Assembly: GCA_946480605.1 (NCBI GenBank) | Contig: CAMLKW010000103.1 | Coordinates: 1 to 14,683 of the forward strand | Direction of reading: 5' to 3' | From: an uncultured Roseateles sp. | Lineage (GTDB): Bacteria > Pseudomonadota > Gammaproteobacteria > Burkholderiales > Burkholderiaceae | Length of the DNA stretch: 14,683 nt | Shown here: positions 6,851 to 14,628 of the stretch, one piece after another | How the letters are laid out: each line of letters begins with the position of its first letter | How positions within the stretch are numbered: the first letter of the stretch is position 1 | Position numbers and translations under genes: made by a program | The notes under the pieces: model-generated | Seen by the model: the letters and a program-made list of their open reading frames with translations, nothing else | Told to the model about the DNA's origin: nothing | Databases searched by the model: none

Positions 6851-6910
6851 TCGTCAATCGATGAGCTGCAATGCACCTGCGCCCGATGAAACTTCATTAA
6901 AAACTATCGA
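6814..6910. repeat. Direct repeat pair of about 19 bp at the island's right end
   Basis: CTTCATTAAAAACCATCAA (6814-6832) recurs as CTTCATTAAAAACTATCGA (6892-6910), 17 of 19 identical and 78 bp apart. The second copy ends exactly where homology to the DUF455 family begins. Together with the inverted copy at 6837-6850 there are three copies of the motif in 98 bp, as seen in the multi-site ends of Tn7-like transposons or in attachment sites of integrases. Which applies cannot be decided without the other end of the element. Confidence 0.6.
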
Positions 6911-7426
6911 CCTGGCGCTGGATGCCTGCTGGCGCTTCCCCGGCATGCCCGAGGCCTTCTACCGCGACTGGCTGCGCATCGCGCAGGAGGAGGCCACGCA
7001 TTTCACGCTGCTGCGCGAGCACCTGCTGACGCTGGGTTTCGACTACGGCGACTACGACGCGCACAACGCGCTGTGGGACATGGCCGAGCGCACCAAGCAC
7101 GACGTGCTGGCGCGCATCGCGCTGGTGCCGCGCACGCTGGAGGCGCGCGGGCTGGACGCGTCGCCGGCCGTCCGCGCCAAGCTGGTCGGCGCGGGCGACC
7201 ACCGCGCGGGCGAGATCCTGGACGTCATCCTGCGCGACGAGATCGGCCACGTCGCCGCCGGCAACCGCTGGTTCCGCTTCCTGTGCGAGCAGCGCGGTCT
7301 GCAGCCGCTGGCGACCTACGCCGAGCTGGCCGCGCGCCATCAGGCGCCCAAGCTGCGCTCGCCCTTCAACCTCGAAGCGCGCCGCGCCGCCGGCTTCGAC
7401 GAAGCCGAACTGGCAGCGCTGCAGCA

Positions 7427-8344
7427 ATGACGCGCATCCAGGCCAACCTGCTGCTGACCCTCGTCGCGCTGATCTGGGGCTCGGCCTTCGTCGCACAGAG
7501 CCGTGGCATGGCCGACGTCGGCCCGCTGCTGTTCACCGGCGTGCGCTTCCTGATCGGCGCGCTGGTGGTGCTGCCGCTGGCCATGCTGGAGTGGCGCCGC
7601 CTCGGGTGCGATGGCCGGCCGCTGACGCCGCTGGACGGCGCCCACATCGCCGGCCTGGGCCTGCTGATGACGCTGGGCGCGGTCATGCAGCAGGTCGGCA
7701 TCCAGTTCACCAGCGTCACCAATGCCGGCTTCCTGACCGCCATCTACGTGCCGCTGGTGCCGGTGCTGGCCTGGCTGCTGCTGCGCCAGGTCGCGCACTG
7801 GTCGGTGTGGCCGGCCGCGGCGGGCTGCCTGGCGGGCGCCTTTCTGCTGTCGGGCGCGCACGAGCTGAACGTCGGCCTGGGCGACCTGTGGGTGGCCGGC
7901 TCGGCCATCCCGTGGGCGGTGCACGTGCTGATGGTGGGCCGCTGGGCCGACCGCATGGGCGCGCCCTTCCTCGTCGCCTGCGGCCAGTTCGCCGTCTGCG
8001 GCGTGCTGTCACTGGTCGCGGCCTTCGCCATGGAGCCGGTGCGCTGGACCGGTCTCGTGGCCGCCGCCTGGCCCATCGTCTACACCGGCGTGCTGTCGGT
8101 GGGCATCGCGTTCACGGCCCAGGTCGTCGCGCAGCGCTACGCCCATGCGGCGGATGCGGCCATCATCCTGTCGTCCGAGACGCTGTTCGCCGCCGCCTTC
8201 GGCTTCGTGCTGCTGGGTGAACGGCTGGACGACGCCGGCCTCGTCGGCTGCGGGCTGATGCTGGCGTGCATCCTGCTGGTGCAGCTGCTGCCGCTGGTGG
8301 GAACCCTGAGGCGTCGGCAAATTCTGACAACCCCGTCAAATTAG
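7427..8344 (+). CDS. DMT-superfamily transporter (EamA family)
   Basis: This 305-aa integral membrane protein is made of two EamA repeats and about ten hydrophobic helices. It starts with the typical NLLLTLVALIWGSAFV, and the first repeat contains FTGVRFLIGALVVLP and FTSVTNAGFLTAIYVPLVPV. The second contains a family-typical end-of-repeat pattern, AAIILSSETLFAAAFGFVLLGERL. Members export or import small metabolites such as amino acids or nucleotides; the substrate cannot be told here. The ATG at 7427 overlaps the TGA of the DUF455 remnant, which is the natural coupled start; the longer open frame to 7073 is the shadow of the DUF455 gene. After the island inserted, the gene would depend on transcription through the remnant or on an internal promoter. 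Confidence 0.9.
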   Translation: MTRIQANLLLTLVALIWGSAFVAQSRGMADVGPLLFTGVRFLIGALVVLPLAMLEWRRLGCDGRPLTPLDGAHIAGLGLLMTLGAVMQQVGIQFTSVTNAGFLTAIYVPLVPVLAWLLLRQVAHWSVWPAAAGCLAGAFLLSGAHELNVGLGDLWVAGSAIPWAVHVLMVGRWADRMGAPFLVACGQFAVCGVLSLVAAFAMEPVRWTGLVAAAWPIVYTGVLSVGIAFTAQVVAQRYAHAADAAIILSSETLFAAAFGFVLLGERLDDAGLVGCGLMLACILLVQLLPLVGTLRRRQILTTPSN

Positions 8345-8354
8345 CCCATAGACT
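8324..8354 (+). promoter_or_regulatory. Candidate promoter of the aminotransferase gene
   Basis: CTGACA (8324-8329) resembles a -35 box. CATAGA (8347-8352, 17-bp spacing) or TAGACT (8349-8354, 19-bp spacing) could be the -10 box. The -35 lies in the last codons of the transporter gene. A strong Shine-Dalgarno, GAGGAG (8368-8373), follows 6 nt before the ATG at 8380. Confidence 0.35.
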
Positions 8355-8379
8355 TTGCGGTGCTGCAGAGGAGCCCCGC

Positions 8380-9696
8380 ATGAGCGCTGACGTTTCCAAG
8401 CTAGACGCGTACTGGATGCCGTTCACGGCCAACCGCCAGTTCAAGCAGGCGCCGCGCCTGCTGACCCAGGCCGACGGCATGTTCTTCCGAGACGACAAGG
8501 GCCGCGAGGTGCTGGACGGCATCGCGGGCCTGTGGTGCGTCAACGCCGGCCACAACCGGCCCAAGATCGTCAAGGCCATCCAGGACCAGGCCGCCGAGCT
8601 GGACTTCGCGCCGCCCTTCCAGATGGGCCACCCCAAGGCCTTCGAGCTGGCCGAGCGGCTGGCGCAGATCGCGCCCGCGGGCATGAACCGCGTGTTCTTC
8701 ACCAACTCGGGCTCCGAGTCGGTGGACACGGCGCTGAAGATGGCCATCGCCTACCACCGCGTGCGCGGCGAAGGCGCCCGCACCCGGCTCATCGGCCGCG
8801 AACGCGGCTACCACGGCGTCAATTTCGGCGGCATCTCGGTGGGCGGCATGGTCGCCAACCGCAAGATGTTCGGCAGCCTGCTGGCCGGCGTGGACCACAT
8901 CCGCCACACGCACGACCCGGCGCGCAATGCGTTCTCGGTGGGCATCCCGCAGCATGGCGCCGAGTTCGCCGACGACCTGGAGCGCCTGGTGCAGCTGCAC
9001 GACGCGTCCACCATCGCCGCCGTCATCGTCGAGCCCGTGGCCGGCTCCACCGGCGTGCTGATCCCGCCCCAGGGCTATCTGCAACGCCTGCGCGACATCT
9101 GCGACAGGCACGGCATCCTGCTGATCTTCGACGAGGTCATCACCGGCTTCGGCCGCACCGGCAACGCCTTCGCGGCGCAGACCTTCGGCGTGACGCCGGA
9201 CCTGATCGTGATGGCCAAGGGCCTGACCAACGGCTGCGTGCCGATGGGCGCGGTGGGCGTGAAGCAGTAGATCCACGACGCCTTCATGACCGGGCCCGAG
9301 CACCTGATCGAGTTCTTCCACGGCTACACCTACTCGGCCCACCCGCTGGCCTGCGCGGCCGGCATCGCGACGCTGGACACCTATGCCGACGACGAGCTGC
9401 TGACCCGCGCCGCGCGCATGCAGGACGAGTTCGCCAAGGCGCTGCACTCGCTGCGCGATGAGCCCAATGTCATCGACGTGCGCAACATCGGTCTCGTGGG
9501 TGGCATCGAGCTGAAACCGCTGGACGGCCAGCCCGCCAAGCGCGCGTTCAACGTGTTCCTGGACTGCTGGGACAAGGGCCTGCTGATCCGCACGACCGGC
9601 GACACCGTCGCGCTGTCGCCGCCGCTCATCATCGAGAGCGAGCACATCGCCCGCATCATCGACACCTTGCGCGGCGCCCTGCGGCGGGCGGCCTGA
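8380..9696 (+). pseudogene. Omega-amino acid (beta-alanine):pyruvate aminotransferase with an in-frame stop
   Basis: This class III PLP aminotransferase gene encodes 438 aa if the internal stop is ignored, the normal length for the beta-alanine:pyruvate transaminase group, which moves the amino group of an omega-amino acid to pyruvate. It has YWMPFTANRQFK near the N terminus, the phosphate-binding NSGSES (109-114), FDEVITGFGRTG (250-261) with D251, and the Schiff-base lysine K280 in MAKGLTNG. A TAG at 9268-9270 interrupts codon 297 (VGVKQ, stop, IHDAFMTGPEH). The frame then continues without further damage through FFHGYTYSAHP to the usual C terminus. The 296-aa product would keep K280 but lose the whole C-terminal domain, so it should be inactive. 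A single base change (from CAG or GAG) explains it. Recent inactivation, sequencing error or suppression are the alternatives. The start is ATG 8380 behind GAGGAG. Confidence 0.88.
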
Positions 9697-9724
9697 CACA
9701 CGACCCAGCTAGACTGCGCGCCCC

Positions 9725-9745
9725 GCTGCGGCCACGAGCCGCGGC
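9725..9745 (+). terminator. GC-rich hairpin between the aminotransferase and esterase genes
   Basis: GCTGCGGC (9725-9732) pairs with GCCGCGGC (9738-9745) across a 5-nt loop, with one G-U pair. No U-tract follows, and the esterase Shine-Dalgarno AAGGA (9748-9752) lies right after it. It may attenuate or shield initiation rather than terminate transcription. Confidence 0.2.
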
Positions 9746-9757
9746 CCAAGGATTTCG

Positions 9758-10948
9758 ATGAAGTTGTTCGCCCCCGTCGCCCGGGTCGCCCTTGCCGCCA
9801 CCCTGGCGCTGGCCACCCTGCCCACCCTCGCCCAGACCCTGACCTACCTGGGCCAGCAGATCGTCCCCACCGGCGCAAGCTTCCGCGGCCTGCCGCTGGG
9901 CGGCCTGTCCAGCATCGACTACGTGCCCGCCACCGGCCGCTACCTGGCCATCTGCGACGACCGCAGCGACCGTGGCCCGGCGCGCTTCTACGAGTTCACG
10001 CTGGACCTGTCCAAGTTCCGCCGCAGCGCCACGCCGGGCGATGCCGGCGTCGGCTGGGTCAACATGACCACCATGCTGGACGCGGACGGCCAGCCCTTCG
10101 GCCGCAACCAGGTCGACCCCGAGAGCCTGCGCCTGGACACGCGCCGCCACCTGATCTACTGGGCCAACGAAGGCCAGCGCGTGGCCGGCGGCATGCAGAA
10201 CCCGACCATGCGCCGCATGCACCTCGATGGCCGCCCGGCCGGCGAGTTCGCCGTGCCCGGCTACTTCAACCCCGGCGGCAGCGCCGCCGGACTGGCCGGG
10301 GGCGACACGGGCGTCTACAACAACCTGGCCTTCGAGAGCGTTGCCATCACACCGGACGGCAAGACGCTGTGGACCATGTCCGAAAACGGCCTGGCCCAGG
10401 ACGGCCCGCCCACCGCCGTGAACCGCGGCAGCCGCGCTCGCCTGCTGTCCTTCGACCTGGACAGCGGCAAGCCCGGTGCCGAGTACCTCTACGACGTGGG
10501 TCCGGTGCCGTTCGCGCCGGCCCGCGCCGGCGACTTCGCCACCAACGGCGTGCCCGACATGCTGGCGCTGTCGGCCCACGAGTTCCTGGTCATCGAGCGC
10601 GCCTTCGCCGTCGGCGCGCAGACACCCGGCGTCGCGGCGCACACCAAGCTGCCCACCAGCAACACGATCAAGATCTTCCGCATCGACACGCGCGGCGCGA
10701 CCGACGTGTCCGGCTGGCCCAGCATCAAGGGCCGCGACGTGGTGCCGGTCAAGCGCAGCCTGCTGCTGGACCTGTCCTCGCTGACCAACGACGACGGCAG
10801 CGTGCTGGCGCTGGACAACATCGAAGGCATCACCTTCGGGCCGGTCGTGGACGGCAAGCGCACGCTGATCCTGCTGTCAGACAACAACTTCAACCCGGCA
10901 CAGTTCACGCAGGTCATTGCCCTCACCATCGACGGCCCCCTGCCCTGA
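9758..10948 (+). CDS. Secreted esterase-like protein of the phytase-like family
   Basis: This 396-aa protein begins with a signal peptide (MKLFAPVARVALAATLALA, likely cleaved near residue 25 after PTLA), so it should be periplasmic or secreted. The mature part matches the esterase-like/phytase-like family: GLSSIDYVPATGRYLAICDDRS, then ARFYEFTLDL, DPESLRL, NLAFESVAITPDGKTLWTMSENGL, and near the end LDNIEGITFGPVVDGKRTLILLSDNNF. These acidic repeat segments suggest a beta-propeller that binds calcium. The family name implies ester or phosphoester hydrolysis, but the substrate is not known. The ATG at 9758 has AAGGA 5 nt upstream. It heads a run of closely spaced genes; the next one starts 10 nt after its stop. 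The alternative is a non-enzymatic propeller. Confidence 0.85.
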   Translation: MKLFAPVARVALAATLALATLPTLAQTLTYLGQQIVPTGASFRGLPLGGLSSIDYVPATGRYLAICDDRSDRGPARFYEFTLDLSKFRRSATPGDAGVGWVNMTTMLDADGQPFGRNQVDPESLRLDTRRHLIYWANEGQRVAGGMQNPTMRRMHLDGRPAGEFAVPGYFNPGGSAAGLAGGDTGVYNNLAFESVAITPDGKTLWTMSENGLAQDGPPTAVNRGSRARLLSFDLDSGKPGAEYLYDVGPVPFAPARAGDFATNGVPDMLALSAHEFLVIERAFAVGAQTPGVAAHTKLPTSNTIKIFRIDTRGATDVSGWPSIKGRDVVPVKRSLLLDLSSLTNDDGSVLALDNIEGITFGPVVDGKRTLILLSDNNFNPAQFTQVIALTIDGPLP

Positions 10949-10958
10949 CGCCCCGCCG

Positions 10959-11846
10959 ATGCACCCCGTCCCCTGGCGGGCCTACGCCCTGCTCGCCGCC
11001 AGCACCAGCCTGATCGGCAGCTATGTCGGCCTGTCCAAGCTGCTGGTGGCCGCCTTCCCGGTCTTCCTGCTCGCCGGCCTGCGCTTCGGCATCGCGGCCA
11101 TGCTGATGGCCTCCTGGCTGAAGAAGCCGGCCCACGAGGCCCCGCTGGACGCGCGCTCACGCGGCCTGCTGTTCCTGGAGTCCTTCCTCGGCAACTTCCT
11201 GTTCTCCATCTGCATGCTGTTCGGCCTGCGGCAGAGCTCGGCCGTGGTGGCCGGCGTCATCATGGCCGGCATCCCGGCGGCGGTCGCGCTGCTGAGCCGG
11301 GTGTTCCTGCACGAACGGCTGCCGCGGCGCACGCTGGCCGGCATCGCCTGCGCAGTGGGCGGCATCGCGCTGGTCGCCGGCGGCCGGCAGGGCGGCGCCG
11401 ACACCACGCCGCTGGGCGCGCTGCTGCTGGTCGCGGCGGTGTTCTGCGAGGCGGCCTATGTGGTCATTGGCAAGCGGCTGACGGCGAACCTGGGACCGAA
11501 GCGCATCAGCGCGCTGATCAATCTGTGGGGCCTGGTGCTGGTCGCGCCGCTGGCGCTCTGGCAGGCCCTGAGCTTCGACTTCGCCGCGCCACACGCGTTC
11601 GACTGGGCGCTGCTGGGCTACTACGCAGCGACGGCCAGCGTGCTCACCGTCTGGCTGTGGATGGCCGGCCTGAAGGGGCTGCCGGCCGCGAAGGCGGGCG
11701 TGTTCATGGTCTTCCTGCCCATCAGCACGGCGCTGATCGGGCTGGCGCTGGGCGAGTCCATGTCCACGACGCAGGCGCTTGCCTATGGTCTGGCCTTATT
11801 GGGTGTTCTGCTGGCGACATGGCCCGCCAAATCCGCGGGTCGGTAG
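10959..11846 (+). CDS. DMT-superfamily transporter (EamA family), second in the window
   Basis: This 295-aa integral membrane protein has about ten hydrophobic helices in two EamA repeats. Typical segments are LIGSYVGLSKLLVAAFPVFLLAGLRF early, VVAGVIMAGIPAAVALLSRVFLHERL at the end of the first repeat, and GLPAAKAGVFMVFLPISTALIGLALGES in the second. I chose the ATG at 10959 (MHPVPWRAYALL) because it lies 10 nt after the upstream stop and gives the usual short N terminus; the longer frame from a TTG at 10917 would overlap the esterase gene. It is only distantly similar to the transporter at 7427-8344. Substrate unknown; it is probably an exporter of a small metabolite linked to the hydrolases that follow. 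Confidence 0.88.
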   Translation: MHPVPWRAYALLAASTSLIGSYVGLSKLLVAAFPVFLLAGLRFGIAAMLMASWLKKPAHEAPLDARSRGLLFLESFLGNFLFSICMLFGLRQSSAVVAGVIMAGIPAAVALLSRVFLHERLPRRTLAGIACAVGGIALVAGGRQGGADTTPLGALLLVAAVFCEAAYVVIGKRLTANLGPKRISALINLWGLVLVAPLALWQALSFDFAAPHAFDWALLGYYAATASVLTVWLWMAGLKGLPAAKAGVFMVFLPISTALIGLALGESMSTTQALAYGLALLGVLLATWPAKSAGR

Positions 11847-11855
11847 GATGACGGC

Positions 11856-12707
11856 ATGTCACTGGATGCCGATCTCGCGCGCTGGCGCGAGCACCTGAGC
11901 CGTTTTGCCGCCCTGCTGGGCGATCCGCCCGACCGGCAGACCGCGCCCGGCCGCGAGGCCAATCCCGGCCACTGCCTCATCTTCGCGCCGCACCCCGACG
12001 ACGAGTGCATCGTCGGCGCGCTGCCGCTGCGCCTGCAGCAGGAGGCCGGCTGGCGCGTCACCAACGTGGCCGTCACGCTGGGCAGCAATGCCGAACGCCG
12101 CGAGCCGCGCTGGGCCGAGCTGCTGGACGCCTGCGGCGTGCTGGGCTTCGGCTGCCTCCGCGTGGGCGAGGACGGCCTGTCCGACGTGCGCCCCGACACC
12201 GCCGAACGCGCACCCGCGCTGTGGGCCGCACACGTCGCCGCGATCGCGGCGCTGCTCGCCGAGCACCGCCCGGCGCTGGTGCTCGCGCCGCATGCGCAGG
12301 ACGACAACCCCAGCCACCGCGGCGTGCACCAGCTCATCCTCGATGCCATTGCCGCCGCGGGCTGCAGCACCGTGCTGGCGCAGACCGAGTTCTGGTCCAC
12401 CCAGCCCCATCCCAACGCGCTGGTGCAGACCGGCATCGCCGACACCGCCCGCCTGATCGCCGCACTGGAGCGCCACACCGGCGAGATCGCGCGCAACCCC
12501 TACCACCTGCGCCTGCCGGCCTTCCTGGCCGATGCGGTGCGCCGCGGCGGCGAGCTGGTGCTGGGCGCCGGCCAGGAACCGCCGGACTTCGCCTTCGCCA
12601 CGCTGTACCGTCTTGCCGTCTTCCGCGACGGCCAGGCAGCCTATGCGCTGCCCTCCCACGTCTTTCCGGCGGACCAGCCGCTGACTTCCGCCCTGCTCAG
12701 GCCATGA
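11856..12707 (+). CDS. PIG-L/LmbE-family zinc deacetylase
   Basis: This 283-aa protein is of the PIG-L (LmbE) family, which removes acyl groups from N-acetylated amino sugars and related compounds with a zinc ion. The metal motif is FAPHPDDE (43-50; H46, D49 and the catalytic aspartate D48), and the third ligand lies in SHRGVH (H154 or H158). The Rossmann-like strand VTNVAVTLGSN follows at 68-78. There is no signal peptide, so it is cytoplasmic. The ATG at 11856 is preceded by AGGA overlapping the transporter's stop, and its own stop overlaps the next gene by 4 nt (ATGA), so the deacetylase and the zinc hydrolase behind it are translationally coupled. The substrate is unknown. Confidence 0.88.
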   Translation: MSLDADLARWREHLSRFAALLGDPPDRQTAPGREANPGHCLIFAPHPDDECIVGALPLRLQQEAGWRVTNVAVTLGSNAERREPRWAELLDACGVLGFGCLRVGEDGLSDVRPDTAERAPALWAAHVAAIAALLAEHRPALVLAPHAQDDNPSHRGVHQLILDAIAAAGCSTVLAQTEFWSTQPHPNALVQTGIADTARLIAALERHTGEIARNPYHLRLPAFLADAVRRGGELVLGAGQEPPDFAFATLYRLAVFRDGQAAYALPSHVFPADQPLTSALLRP

Positions 12708-13681
12708 CCGCACCCACCCACCTCCGCATCCACCAGTTCGCCGGCCTGCTGCCCGGCCCGCGCTTCCTCGTCACCGGCGCCGTGCATGGCAACGAGATCC
12801 ACGGCACTCGGGCCATGGCCGAGATCATTCGCCAGCTGGACGCCGGCGAGCTGACGCTGCTGCGCGGCAGCTTGACCCTGGTGCCCATCGTCAACCCGCT
12901 GGCCCACCAGCTGGACCGCCGCGAGGGTGACCGCAACCTGAACCGCAACCTGCGCCCGCCCGTCATCGCGCAGGACTTCGAGGACCGCATCGCGCGCGTG
13001 CTGTGCCCGCTGATCGCGCAGCACGACGGCATCCTCGACCTGCACAGCTTCCAGGGCAACGGCCCGGCCTTTGCGATGATCGGCCCGCGCAACAACACGG
13101 GCGAGCTGGAGCCGTTCACGCAGGAAGCGACCGAGTCCGCACTGGCCGCCGCCCTGGGCGTGGGGCGCATCGTCGAGGGCTGGCTGTCCACCTACGCACT
13201 AGGCCTGCAGCGCCGCCAGCAGCGCACGCACGACGGCTCGCGCCGCGCATCGCTGATCTCCGACCCGCACTACGGCGTCGGCACCACCGAGTACATGCGC
13301 TCCACCGGCGGCTGGGCCATCACGCTGGAATGCGGCCAGCATCTGGACCCCAACGGTCCCGAGATCGCGCGGCTGGCCATCCTGCGTTCGCTGGTGTTCC
13401 TGGGCATGCTGGACGCGAGCGCCGTCGAGCCACATCGGCCCGCGCAGGCGCCCGAGCTGCTGCAGCTCTACGACGTCATCGACCGCGAGGACATGGGCGA
13501 CGTCTTCGAGCGCCAATGGGCCAGCTTCGACGCAATCGAGAAGGGTCAGCGCATCGGCACGCGCGCCAGCGGCGAGGCCGTGCTGGCGCCCAGCGAGGGC
13601 CGCATCGTGTTCCCGAACGTGAAGTCGCAGCCCGGCACCGAGTGGTTCTACCTGGCGCGCCCCAGCGACCGCCGCCTCTGA
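12704..13681 (+). CDS. Succinylglutamate desuccinylase/aspartoacylase-type zinc hydrolase
   Basis: This 325-aa protein is of the AspA/AstE branch of the M14 zinc carboxypeptidase fold, which splits an acyl group from an amino acid or a related amide. The metal site is visible: VHGNEIHG with H28 and E31, and the third ligand H113 in ILDLHSF. The substrate-binding DRNLNRNL (75-82) and the probable catalytic glutamate E208 in TLECGQH are also present. The C-terminal part (about 250-325), with GQRIGTRASGEAVLAPSEGRI, resembles the small beta domain common in this family. The ATG at 12704 overlaps the PIG-L stop; the longer open frame back to 12005 is a GC-rich shadow of that gene. Coupling to a deacetylase suggests the two act on the same acylated compound. 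Which amino-acid derivative cannot be told. Confidence 0.88.
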   Translation: MTAPTHLRIHQFAGLLPGPRFLVTGAVHGNEIHGTRAMAEIIRQLDAGELTLLRGSLTLVPIVNPLAHQLDRREGDRNLNRNLRPPVIAQDFEDRIARVLCPLIAQHDGILDLHSFQGNGPAFAMIGPRNNTGELEPFTQEATESALAAALGVGRIVEGWLSTYALGLQRRQQRTHDGSRRASLISDPHYGVGTTEYMRSTGGWAITLECGQHLDPNGPEIARLAILRSLVFLGMLDASAVEPHRPAQAPELLQLYDVIDREDMGDVFERQWASFDAIEKGQRIGTRASGEAVLAPSEGRIVFPNVKSQPGTEWFYLARPSDRRL

Positions 13682-13688
13682 GCCCACC

Positions 13689-14582
13689 ATGAAGGCCGGC
13701 GCGGCCCTGCTGACCCTGCTGCTGGCCGGCCTGCCCGGCTGGGCCGCGCCGCCGGTGCAGGAGCAGGTCGTCACCATCCCCTACATGGAGAGGGAGGCGC
13801 CGCACCGCGTCTACGCCGACCGCCTGCTGGCGCTGGCTTTGTCGCTGTCCCGCGACCGCTACGGCCCCTACCGGCTGGAGCAACAGCGCCGCGAGAGCGT
13901 CATCCGCCGCCAGTTGCTGGAGCTGGAGCCCGGCGGCCCGCTGTCGGTCGCCGTCGCCATGCCCACGCCCGAATGGCTGGCGCAGGCGCTGCCGGTGCGC
14001 ATGCCCATCATGAAGGGCTTGTCGAGCTTTCGCTTCTTCCTCGGCACGCAGTCCAACCAGCCGCTCTACGACCGGGTCACGCGGCTGGCCGACCTGAAGC
14101 GCCTCAGCATCGGCCAGGGGCCAGGCTGGTCCACCGCCAAGATCCTGGAGGACAACGGCTTTCGCATCAGCTACGGCGGCGCCCACCCGACGCTGATCCC
14201 CATGCTGCATTCGGGCCGCTTCCAGTTGTTGATGCGCAGCGTGTTCGAGGTGGGGCCGGAGCTGCGGGCCCACCAGTCCGTGCATCCGGACCTGCGCATC
14301 GTCGAGGACTTCGCGGTCTTCACCTACATGCCCATGTACTTCTTCGTCGCCCGCGACCAGCCCCGGCTGGCCGAGCGCCTGGAGTACGGGCTGAAGCGGG
14401 CCCACGCCAGCGGCCAGATGGACCAGCTGTTCAACCAGTATTTCGGCGACAGCCTGCAACTGCTGAAGCAGCGCCGGCTCAAGGTCTTCCACATCCCCAA
14501 CACCAACATCGATCCCGGCTTCTTCCAGCGTGACCGGCCCTACCTGCTGGACGCCGTGATCGCCGCGGAACGCGCCAGGTAG
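13689..14582 (+). CDS. Periplasmic solute-binding-like protein
   Basis: This 297-aa protein has a clear signal peptide (MKAGAALLTLLLAGLPGWA, cleavage near 19-20). The mature part looks like a type 2 periplasmic binding fold: FRFFLGTQSN and DRVTRLADLKRLSIGQGPGWSTAKILEDNGF are typical of the second-lobe entry strand and helix, and MYFFVARDQPRLAERLEYGLKRAHASGQMDQLFNQYFG is the usual C-terminal helix region of the transporter-substrate-binding family. No permease or ATPase lies next to it in the window, so it may act as an orphan binding protein or a sensor partner. It starts 7 nt after the hydrolase stop, in the same run of genes. The ligand is unknown. Confidence 0.78.
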   Translation: MKAGAALLTLLLAGLPGWAAPPVQEQVVTIPYMEREAPHRVYADRLLALALSLSRDRYGPYRLEQQRRESVIRRQLLELEPGGPLSVAVAMPTPEWLAQALPVRMPIMKGLSSFRFFLGTQSNQPLYDRVTRLADLKRLSIGQGPGWSTAKILEDNGFRISYGGAHPTLIPMLHSGRFQLLMRSVFEVGPELRAHQSVHPDLRIVEDFAVFTYMPMYFFVARDQPRLAERLEYGLKRAHASGQMDQLFNQYFGDSLQLLKQRRLKVFHIPNTNIDPGFFQRDRPYLLDAVIAAERAR

Positions 14583-14628
14583 CCCCCGCAACCCCCAAGG
14601 CCAACCCAGCCGCCCGAGAATGCCGCCC

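Larger units (their letters stand above)
1..6910. mobile_element. Right part of an inserted genomic island (left end outside the window)
   Basis: Three signs support an island: the markedly lower GC and different codon use of everything left of about 6.9 kb; the 5'-truncated host DUF455 gene beginning at the junction; and the repeated AT-rich motif at 6813-6910. The cargo is a methyltransferase/Vsr/two-ATPase module plus a replacement DUF455 gene. No integrase or transposase is present in the window, so the mobilising genes and the other end must lie further left or have been lost. Confidence 0.5.
6801..7430 (+). pseudogene. Host DUF455 gene truncated at its 5' end by the island
   Basis: Homology to the intact DUF455 protein starts at about 6906 (IDLALDACWRF aligned with residues 86 onward of the intact copy) and runs to the normal C terminus. 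About 85 N-terminal residues are missing, including the segment with the first predicted metal ligand (E82 of the intact copy). The remaining ligand motifs, EEATHF and DEIGHV, are kept. The frame stays open upstream through the repeats to ATGs at 6861 and 6801, but those 35 residues are translated element-end sequence, with the direct repeat read twice in the same frame as SLKTI. The GC-rich codon use matches the genes to the right, so this is the resident gene. A truncated protein could be made, but a working metal site is unlikely. Its stop overlaps the next gene by 4 nt (ATGA). Confidence 0.8.

Noticed and set aside
8401..9699. Long minus-strand open frame (432 aa) opposite the aminotransferase
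   Set aside because: It is antisense to a clearly recognisable gene, has the skewed R/A/V/H/Q-rich composition typical of GC-rich shadow frames, and has no family motifs.
9656..10642. Minus-strand open frame (328 aa) opposite the esterase-like gene
   Set aside because: Low-complexity G/A/Q/V-rich translation, a shadow of the plus-strand gene in very GC-rich DNA.
12005..12703. N-terminal extension of the AspA/AstE-like hydrolase frame
   Set aside because: It overlaps the PIG-L gene completely and is arginine-rich shadow sequence; the family start fits ATG 12704.
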